A stretch of 7,370 nucleotides of DNA from Rickettsia typhi (GTDB lineage: Bacteria > Pseudomonadota > Alphaproteobacteria > Rickettsiales > Rickettsiaceae). The position numbers and the translations under genes were made by a program. Shown here in pieces: positions 1-6,700 of the stretch. Every line of letters starts with the position of its first letter. The stretch's first letter is position 1. The notes beneath the pieces are model-generated. The model was not told the origin of the DNA, searched no databases, and saw only the letters and a program-made list of their open reading frames with translations. Location: contig CAMCTQ010000058.1 of the NCBI GenBank assembly GCA_945878545.1, positions 1 through 7,370 on the forward strand, given 5' to 3'.

Positions 1-1
1 A

Positions 2-766
2 GTACTAGATTTATCAAATGCTAATATGCTCCAATTTCTTGAAAAAGAAAGAAATTCAGGAACTACTAAAATGCAACTTGTTGTAGATGCAGTAAAACTA
101 AAAAATGATATTTGGCTTAATAATCTTAAACTAAATTTCGCATGCACTAATGTGAAATGCTATTCAGGCCATATTGATGCTAACATTGGTTCAAAAAAGG
201 TTGAGTTGGTTCTTACCGAAGAAGATAATTGGGAAAAATGGCTACTAACATCTGATAACGCTGGTGCTTTACTTAAAGGGATAGGCGCATACCAAGATAT
301 GCGAGCAGGCAGTCTATCACTAATTTTAAAAACTAGCAGAAAAGAAATAAGCGCCGGAGAAATAATTCCTATTGTAAATGGTACATTTGAATTTGAACGT
401 TTTGTTTTGTATGATGTTTCCTTTCTTTCTAAAATGGTCTCATTTGTATCTTTACCGGGATTTGTTAATACAGTCAGTGGTAATAAAAATATAATATTTT
501 CTGATATGAATGGTAAATTCAGTTTCCAAGAAGGTGTTTTAAATGTGTCTCGTAGTCAAGCAACAGGGCCATTCTTTAGTTTTACTATGAATGGCAACAT
601 AAACACAATAAAACAAACTATAGATTTAACAGGTCAAGTAACGCCATCACTTTATGGTCTAAGCGCTGTTATGGGCTCAGTACCTGTTATAGGAAGAATT
701 TTTACGGGCGACAAAAAACATGGAGGAATTATATCTGCCCCTTACAAAATCAAGGACTCTTATTAG
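2..766 (+). CDS. AsmA-like C-terminal domain protein, 3' part (start lies before the window)
   Basis: The reading frame is open from the left edge to the TAG at 764-766, giving 254 visible residues. The ATG at 26 is unlikely to be the true start: the frame continues upstream, no ribosome binding site precedes it, and the preceding codons (V-L-D-L-S-N-A-N) read as ordinary protein of this type. The end of the protein resembles the AsmA/YhdP-like (DUF3971-type) C-terminal region. Alternating hydrophobic beta strands lead into G-V-L-N-V, then G-P-F-F-S-F-T-M-N-G-N-I, then I-D-L-T-G-Q-V-T-P-S-L-Y-G-L, then V-P-V-I-G-R-I-F-T-G, the familiar closing pattern of the family. Members are anchored in the inner membrane, span the periplasm and are linked to lipid transport to the outer membrane and envelope integrity. 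The membrane anchor would be in the missing N-terminal part. It converges with the tRNA gene and has no evident link to the secretion genes. Family confidence is good; the exact subfamily is open. Confidence 0.8.
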   Translation, partial: VLDLSNANMLQFLEKERNSGTTKMQLVVDAVKLKNDIWLNNLKLNFACTNVKCYSGHIDANIGSKKVELVLTEEDNWEKWLLTSDNAGALLKGIGAYQDMRAGSLSLILKTSRKEISAGEIIPIVNGTFEFERFVLYDVSFLSKMVSFVSLPGFVNTVSGNKNIIFSDMNGKFSFQEGVLNVSRSQATGPFFSFTMNGNINTIKQTIDLTGQVTPSLYGLSAVMGSVPVIGRIFTGDKKHGGIISAPYKIKDSY

Positions 767-809
767 TTTATATTCAGCTGCAAGTACAGCACTCGTTAAA
801 ACTAAACTA
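764..809. terminator. weak candidate bidirectional terminator between convergent genes
   Basis: The arms TAGTTTA (764-770, starting at the stop codon of the AsmA-like gene) and TAAACTA (803-809) are exact inverted repeats. They enclose a smaller GCTG/CAGC hairpin (777-780/787-790). The position between two convergent transcripts is where a shared terminator would be expected. The outer stem is AT-rich with a long loop and there is no clear U-run, so the structural support is weak. Confidence 0.2.
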
Positions 810-817
810 TCAAAGGA

Positions 818-895
818 TGGGGCGAATGACGGGTTTCGAACCCGCGACCCTCAGATCCACAATCTGATGCTCTAACCAACTGAGCTACACCCGCC
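818..895 (-). tRNA. tRNA-His (anticodon GTG)
   Basis: Read on the minus strand, the cloverleaf is complete. The acceptor stem GCGGGTG pairs with CATTCGC, using two G-U pairs. The D stem is GCTC/GAGC, the anticodon stem TCAGA/TCTGA with loop TTGTGGA giving anticodon GTG, and the T stem GCGGG/CCCGT closes the loop TTCGAAA. A G lies immediately before position 1 (complement of 895) and faces C73 (complement of 821). This is the G-1:C73 pair that histidyl-tRNA synthetase uses as its main identity element. CCA is encoded (complement of 818-820). The coordinates include G-1 and CCA. The gene is transcribed toward the AsmA-like gene. Confidence 0.97.
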
Positions 896-909
896 ATATT
901 TTGTATCAA

Positions 910-937
910 ATTAAACTTAGGTCTCTATGATAAACAA
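910..937 (-). promoter_or_regulatory. putative promoter of the tRNA-His gene
   Basis: On the minus strand, TTGTTT (complement of 932-937) and TTTAAT (complement of 910-915) are separated by 16 bases. The -10 matches TATAAT at five of six positions, while the -35 matches only at TTG plus spacing. Transcription would start a few bases before the mature tRNA 5' end, as is usual for tRNA genes. In such AT-rich DNA a chance match is possible. Confidence 0.35.
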
Positions 938-1000
938 GGTCACAAAATAATTTAATTTACCTCGTAAGTCAAGATTATTCTAAACTCTGCAAATCTAATT

Positions 1001-1018
1001 GTATAATCATAATTATAC
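1001..1018. repeat. perfect AT-rich inverted repeat (7-bp arms, 4-base loop)
   Basis: GTATAAT (1001-1007) and ATTATAC (1012-1018) are exact reverse complements around the loop CATA. The site lies between the divergent tRNA and virB4 promoters, about 150 bases upstream of the virB4 promoter. It could be a protein-binding palindrome or a small hairpin, but AT-rich DNA produces such matches by chance, and no role can be assigned. Confidence 0.3.
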
Positions 1019-1166
1019 TTGGTATTTTGGGTAATGGTTTTGGTCTTTCTGCAAATATTCTGGGACTAATTATATAAAAGTTTTGTTCTATCATTAGTTA
1101 CTAGTATGTCATCGTTGTGACAGCAGATATCGAATTACATTACTTTTGCAACTAATAATTTTAATT

Positions 1167-1195
1167 TGGACAAACTTACTGTCATACTGAATAAT
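1167..1195 (+). promoter_or_regulatory. putative sigma70-type promoter of the virB4 operon
   Basis: TGGACA (1167-1172) and AATAAT (1190-1195) are separated by exactly 17 bases. Each hexamer matches its consensus (TTGACA, TATAAT) at five of six positions. The expected start of transcription is near 1202, which leaves a leader of roughly 70 bases before the virB4 start codon. This suggests that the secretion operon, or at least this part of it, begins here and is not read through from upstream. Confidence 0.5.
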
Positions 1196-1261
1196 CGTTA
1201 TGCTCTTTATAAGTTATTGTATTTCATAAACTTAAGTAGCAGATGATTTTTTAGAAAAATT

Positions 1262-1268
1262 AGGAAGG
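1262..1268 (+). promoter_or_regulatory. ribosome binding site of virB4
   Basis: AGGAAGG lies six bases before the GTG at 1275. It supports the GTG as the true start, since no in-frame ATG nearby is better placed and the resulting N-terminus (M-S-F-I-K) is what is expected for a rickettsial VirB4. Confidence 0.8.
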
Positions 1269-1274
1269 TTTAGC

Positions 1275-3716
1275 GTGTCATTTATTAAGCAAAAACTAGA
1301 CAAGAATCTCTATAATGCTTCGTCGGAAGATTTTATACCGGTTGTATGCCATTATGATAAAAATACTTTGCTTACAAAAAATGGTGAATTACTACAGATT
1401 TTTCAGATTAATGGTATTAATTCAGAAAGAATTAGCAAGCAGCTTTTTAGCCTTAGGGAGGTTGTAAGAAGCGCCATCAGTCATGATGTTGAAGGAGATA
1501 AATTAGCATTTTGGATTCATACAATAAGACGTAAAGCAAATCTCGATGATAGTACACCATATAATAATTTGTTATCTGCTAATATTCACGAGATATGGCA
1601 AAAAAAGAATTATTGGCACGATAAGTTTGTTAATTGCTTATATGTTACGGTTATTCATGATGCTCCTGAACTGAAACTAAAAAATTTCAATTCTTTAGTT
1701 AATTCCCTTTCTGCCAATATAATTACGAACTTTGAAACTAACTATTTTGCTAAAGCAGTTCAAGTACTCAATACAACAGTTGATAAGCTTATACTGGATT
1801 TAGAAGAGTATGGAGCCGAAAAACTGGGAATAAGAACTGAAGAAGATGAGTGTTACTCTGACCCAATGTTTTTATATAGAAGAATAATGCAATTAAACGA
1901 AGAACAGTGTGTATTACCAGTAGCTGATATCTCTATTTCTCTCTCTTCTCACCAATATGCTGTTGGGAACGATATGATAGAAGTGATAGGCAATAATGGT
2001 AAAAAATTTGCAGCTTTAATATCTATCAAAGAATATCAAGAAGTCTCTTCTGAAGCTTTAGACAAATTTTTACAAATTCCAGTCGAAATGATTGCCACAG
2101 AAGTTTTTTATTTTGTTGACAGAAGCAAAGTAGTGCCTTTATTTGAGGATCAAGGTTACATTGCTGATGTTAGTGGCGACACTGAGCTAAAATCTTTAAA
2201 TGGTTTAGATAAGATTTTAAAAGATAGTGATAGTAGAAATTATTTTTGTCATCAGCAAATATCTTTTATGGTGATAGGAGATGATGCAAAACAACTTAAC
2301 AATCAGGTAAAACAAGCATCCGATACCTTGGCAAAGATTGGAATAGTCCACGTGAGAGAAGATATTAACTTAGAAAAAACTTTCTGGGCACAGCTTCCTG
2401 GAAATTTTGCTTTTCTTTCAAGAATGTCACCAACAATTTTAGATAATACAGCGGCACTTGCTTCATTACATAATTTTCCTACTGGGAATCAATATAATCC
2501 TTGGGGCAGAGCTGTTACTTTGCTGCGGACCGAAAAAGGAACGCCATTTTTTATGAATTTTCACGATTTAGAAGGAAATACTAACATTTGTATTTTAGGA
2601 ATATCAAAATCTGGTAGAACAACCTTACTTAATTTCTTACTTTCTGAAGCTGATAAATATAAACCAACAATTATCCATATTGTTGATGACTCGGATTCTA
2701 GTCTTTATATAAAAGCTAAAGGTGGTAAATGGATTCAGGAAAGTAAGAATTTATTCAATCCTTTATATTTAGAGGATAATGAACAAAATAAATCCTTTTG
2801 CTTTGAATTTTTTAAAATTCTATCTAAACATCATTTTGATCCCTTAATGGAGCCTGAATTAAATCTACTAAAGAATATTAGTGTGCAAGTTTTTACCATA
2901 CCTGGGAAAGAACGAAAATTATCCTCGATAATTGAAGCTATAGACGATTCTGAAAGTGGCCAGATTCTAAAAAAGCGCTTTAAGGAATATGTAAAAGATG
3001 GTTTATACTATGAGCTTTTTGAATCTCAAGAAGAAATGTTGATTACTCCAGGAGATATAATAGCTATTAATCTTGAGCAATTTGATGATATTGAATACAA
3101 GAACAAATTTTTTCCAAAAGAGGTGAAGTTAGTAGAAGAATACGAGTATAACCTTAACACAATGCGTAGTGTTAAAGTTGCAATTATATATGCAATGAAG
3201 AATTTGTTAATAAAAGTTGGAAAGGATCCAAAGATTTTTGCTATCGACAATATGGCAGCTATATTTAATTTAAAATTCTACTCTTCATTTCTTCCTGAAA
3301 TATCGGAAGACATCGCGACTGCTAACGGCATTTTTATCAATACAACAAATGTACATGTTCTAGAAGATTTATATAAAGACGGTAATTCTTTAGATTGGCT
3401 TGAATCGATGAAGACTCAAATACTAATACCACCTGAGGTGAGGATACCCAACATTGGAGAATTACTTAAGTTAACTTCAGCTGAAGTTAAAAAACTAGAA
3501 GTTTTAACTATTAACACTAGAATGTTCTTGATTAAACAAGACGGCAGAGTGATTGCTACTGAGCTAAGTATAGGAGGGTTACAAGGTTTAACAAGATTTT
3601 TATCGTCTGGAAAGGCAGAGATAGAAGCATATAGAAAAATTGTAGAACTATATGCTAGCGAGAAACCAGAAGATTGGGTTGGTCCACTCTATGACGAATT
3701 AGAAAATGTTACATAA
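1275..3716 (+). CDS. virB4: type IV secretion system ATPase VirB4 (rickettsial type)
   Basis: This is an 813-residue protein, a normal length for VirB4 (about 790-830). VirB4 sits on the cytoplasmic face of the inner membrane and uses ATP to assemble the secretion channel and move substrates. The N-terminal half corresponds to the CagE/TrbE/VirB4 domain (H-Y-D-K-N-T-L-L-T-K-N-G near residue 30; A-S-L-H-N-F-P-T-G-N-Q-Y-N-P-W-G around 395-411; then the T-P-F-F-M-N-F-H strand around 423-430). The RecA-like ATPase half follows. Its Walker A position reads G-I-S-K-S-G-R-T-T (442-450), with Arg448 where Lys is usual. The likely Walker B strand reads K-I-F-A-I-D-N (D658, N659), not Asp-Glu. The end, F-L-I-K-Q-D-G-R-V-I-A-T-E-L-S-I-G-G-L, is VirB4-like. 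The start is GTG with a strong ribosome binding site. I am confident of the family; catalytic competence is uncertain. Rickettsiales generally carry a second virB4, so this may be one of two paralogues. Confidence 0.95.
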   Translation: MSFIKQKLDKNLYNASSEDFIPVVCHYDKNTLLTKNGELLQIFQINGINSERISKQLFSLREVVRSAISHDVEGDKLAFWIHTIRRKANLDDSTPYNNLLSANIHEIWQKKNYWHDKFVNCLYVTVIHDAPELKLKNFNSLVNSLSANIITNFETNYFAKAVQVLNTTVDKLILDLEEYGAEKLGIRTEEDECYSDPMFLYRRIMQLNEEQCVLPVADISISLSSHQYAVGNDMIEVIGNNGKKFAALISIKEYQEVSSEALDKFLQIPVEMIATEVFYFVDRSKVVPLFEDQGYIADVSGDTELKSLNGLDKILKDSDSRNYFCHQQISFMVIGDDAKQLNNQVKQASDTLAKIGIVHVREDINLEKTFWAQLPGNFAFLSRMSPTILDNTAALASLHNFPTGNQYNPWGRAVTLLRTEKGTPFFMNFHDLEGNTNICILGISKSGRTTLLNFLLSEADKYKPTIIHIVDDSDSSLYIKAKGGKWIQESKNLFNPLYLEDNEQNKSFCFEFFKILSKHHFDPLMEPELNLLKNISVQVFTIPGKERKLSSIIEAIDDSESGQILKKRFKEYVKDGLYYELFESQEEMLITPGDIIAINLEQFDDIEYKNKFFPKEVKLVEEYEYNLNTMRSVKVAIIYAMKNLLIKVGKDPKIFAIDNMAAIFNLKFYSSFLPEISEDIATANGIFINTTNVHVLEDLYKDGNSLDWLESMKTQILIPPEVRIPNIGELLKLTSAEVKKLEVLTINTRMFLIKQDGRVIATELSIGGLQGLTRFLSSGKAEIEAYRKIVELYASEKPEDWVGPLYDELENVT

Positions 3717-3718
3717 GG
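3715..3718 (+). promoter_or_regulatory. ribosome binding site overlapping the virB4 stop codon
   Basis: AAGG shares its first two bases with the virB4 stop TAA (3714-3716) and lies seven bases before the GTG at 3726. Ribosomes terminating on virB4 would sit on this site, which suggests translational coupling. It also decides the start: GTG at 3726 opens directly into the signal peptide. Confidence 0.6.
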
Positions 3719-3725
3719 CTTCATA

Positions 3726-6700
3726 GTGATAAAAAAAATTATTCTAATTATTTTGTTAGTAACTATTAACCCTATAACAGCCAATGCTGGATGGCTTGAA
3801 GCTTTAGGATCTTGTTTTTCAGATTTTTGCAACTGCGGTGATAGCAACAAACACAGAGACGAGATTTGGAATGGTCTTGGTAATGTATACCGAACGGTTG
3901 ACAGGAACAGAGTTTGCGCCCCTTGGAATAAAGATGGAGGAAGAGACGATAATACATGTTTGATTAAGAAGGGTTATCCTGGAGTTGGTATTGGTTATTA
4001 CGAAAATTTATGTGGGGAAGAAACGCCAGAAAGTACATACATGGATCCAAAGATACGAGTCAGAGGTCAACAATGTAACTTTGTTGCTTGTTGGACAACC
4101 AGCAATACTTTGTCTTGGGATGGTCAGTGTGTTACACTTGCTAGCGGTTATGGCATACCTTTGCACCGTATGTGTGCTAGGGTTGCTATTCCAGCTAATT
4201 ATCAAGCAAATTTTCCCCAAGACCCTGGTTATACCATAAAACAGCATTTGAATTTTGAAGGAGTCACCGTTCAGGACGATGTTATATTAGGCTATGATAA
4301 CCAACCTGTTGATTTAAATCCACCTAAATTATGTCTATATAAAGATCCAGCTTTTTTAAGTTTTAAAGATGGCTTTGATCTGATGGATCTGGACCCTAAT
4401 AAACAGTCCGCTCACAAAACTACCGAACTCCATCCAGTGATAAAAGTACTACTTTTTTTCGTTGACATGGCGGTTCAGCTTGCTCAATCTCCCTACCAAA
4501 TGCTAGATGCTTTAGTTGGGATGATTTTCGGTGATGATAGCAAAGGACAAACGACGTTTGCTTCTGTTTTAAAAGATATATTTGGATTTATAAGTTGGTT
4601 AATTGAAAAAATTGGTGACGCAGTAGCCTCAATTTTAAGGGCAATTGGTCAAATCAATAGAGCTGTAGATGACACTGTCTATGGTTGTGTAAAAATACCA
4701 ATGGGCCCCTATCCTCCTCCTTTTTGTCCTACACTAGCACCATTTTTTCAAACAGCTTACACACAAAAAATCTGTCGTAAAGATGGGAGCATTACTTTGC
4801 CATCTATTCGAGATGAGCCATGTGTGTTCTCAACATTAGAGAATAATTTTGTAAGAAATGCAGTTAGAATTACTTTTGAAAATTTTGTTCCACAATGCCC
4901 AGCTGGAGTACCAGCAGATCCTACTAATAATAAATGTGTTGTTATAAGGAATTTAGATTCTTTTCCTTCAGCTAGTTTATTACATATTGGAACTGGTAAT
5001 ACAGATGTTATACCAAAATGTACTAATCAGACCACACCTTGTGTAGATACTCAGATACCAGTTCCAAATAGCTGTATCAACGGCAGTTGTTCTCAAGTTG
5101 GATTCCGTATAGTATATGGCCTTAAAATAGGCACCATCTCTTCGCCTCAATCTTATTTTGTAAGTGATGTAGCTGATTGTCCTAATGGTGCTTCTGGTGT
5201 ATGTCAGGAAATTTGGGGAGTAAATACTTCACCATTTGCCGATGTTTCTGTTACTTTCCCTACTATACAATCTGCATCCGACAAAACACCTGTGTTATCT
5301 GTCCCTGTTAGTTTAACAGACAATACTGGTAGAGTTTCAAATTTTAGCGCTTCAATAGTAAGAGTATCGTCATACGATCCGGTATTTGATTTTGCTCAGA
5401 ATCCTAAACAAATCTGTGTAAAGCAAGGAACTCAGACTCTAGTAGGATGCGAAGATAGACCTCCGTTTACGAAACCACAAGTATATGATTGTAATAGTCC
5501 ATCTGCTGGTATTGCTTGCACAAGTACCTATTATAGACCTCGGTTTGTTGCAAGAATTACTGCTGGTAGTGGCGACTCAACAAGCGTTATAGTTGAACCA
5601 TGGGCGTATACCATACCCCAGTCTACCGACACTGGTGCCGTAAATTTAGGAGGATTTAACTTTAATTCGTTTGTTACAGACGATACATCAATAAAAACAC
5701 CATTCTCTGGATCGCACTCTCCAAATCCTGGAAGTACATTTGGCACTTATTTGAACAACATTTTTCCTGTTAATATTAGCAATGGTGCGATAAATTCGAA
5801 TGCAATTTACTTATATGGTTTAGAATATATTAATGGTCAATATTATCTTGGTGGTAAACGAGCATGTCTTGAAAATCGTGATCTTGAAAAATGCCCTAAA
5901 AATACGACAAATTGTGTTTTAACAAATCTTATAAACCGAAATACTGTAAATTGCGAAACCTTTATTAACAAATTAACCGAATATCCTTCGGGCATAGGAC
6001 GCTGCACGGCTGCACAAACTATTAGTTGTGGTTCTCCTATAAGTAGTGTAGCAGGTATAGGTGGTGGCACAGGAAGTTCTATTCTTTTTTGCGCTTCTTC
6101 GGGGGCTTATTGTTATACAAGCCCAATAAATGCTGATTTATGTCAAATTTCTAATTTACCTGGCGATCGTTTTGATCCAAGCTCTAGTTTAGGGGCTGTT
6201 TTATCAGATAGCCAATATTATAATATTGCTTCTAGCGTAAATTTAAGTACATATAATAGTCAATGTACACCTATAAATGAAATTGTAAATTGTACTGACT
6301 TTATTAATAAATTAGCTTTATATCCGAATACAAACCTGTGCACAGCCGAACAAACCACTAGATGTAGTTATGTTGCAGATACTATACCTGCTCTTATTTC
6401 CGGTAACACTGGGGTTTCCATTCGCTTATGTGATTCTGGTATTCATTGTTACACAAGCCCAACTAATGCCGCTCTATGCCAAAATTCAACTTGCGCAAGT
6501 AACTCTACAGCTTCTGGTTATAATTTCGACCAGAGTCAATATGCTTTAAGAGATAAAACTTCATACGAAATGAATCTATGTGCTACTATTCCACAACCAA
6601 CATGTACTGCCATTACTAACTACACAAGCCAAGACGACGGTTATGCTATTTGGCCAGCGACTCAAGTAGGGCAGCTAGCTATAGGGAGTTGTCAGAATGG

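Larger units (their letters stand above)
896..1274. other. gene-free stretch between tRNA-His and virB4
   Basis: About 380 bases hold no coding region. The only ATG-started frames I could follow are tiny (for example from 927 and from the ATG of the TAATGGTTTTGG stretch near 1033) and lack ribosome binding sites. I searched in particular for virB3, which commonly precedes virB4, and saw nothing of its size (about 90-100 residues) or a remnant of it. The stretch contains the tRNA promoter, an AT-rich palindrome (1001-1018), a 5-bp inverted repeat TGTCA/TGACA (1107-1122) and the virB4 promoter. Nothing recognisable was seen in the remainder. Confidence 0.75.

Noticed and set aside
26..766. ATG at 26 as the start of the first gene
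   Set aside because: The same frame is open to the window edge with family-like residues before the ATG, and no ribosome binding site is present. The gene is better read as cut by the window.
1107..1122. Inverted repeat TGTCA-TCGTTG-TGACA as an operator or terminator
   Set aside because: A 5-bp stem with no flanking extension or T-run is expected by chance in a stretch of this size.
3026..3250. Minus-strand open frame inside virB4
   Set aside because: It lies wholly within a well-supported VirB4 coding region, resembles no family, and is the antisense shadow of the gene.
3985..4239. Overlapping plus-strand frame and the minus-strand frames at 3772-3957 and 4008-4247
   Set aside because: All fall inside the large secreted protein, whose frame is continuous with signal peptide and Cys pattern. 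None has a plausible ribosome binding site or recognisable product.
5531..6070. Minus-strand open frames at 5531-5746 and 5843-6070
   Set aside because: They are antisense to the beta-rich and six-Cys regions. Their composition is that of reverse-complemented coding sequence.
5946..6482. The duplicated segment as a DNA-level mobile or tandem repeat
   Set aside because: The similarity is clear in protein but heavily diverged in DNA, so it is an old protein-domain duplication and not a recent DNA repeat.
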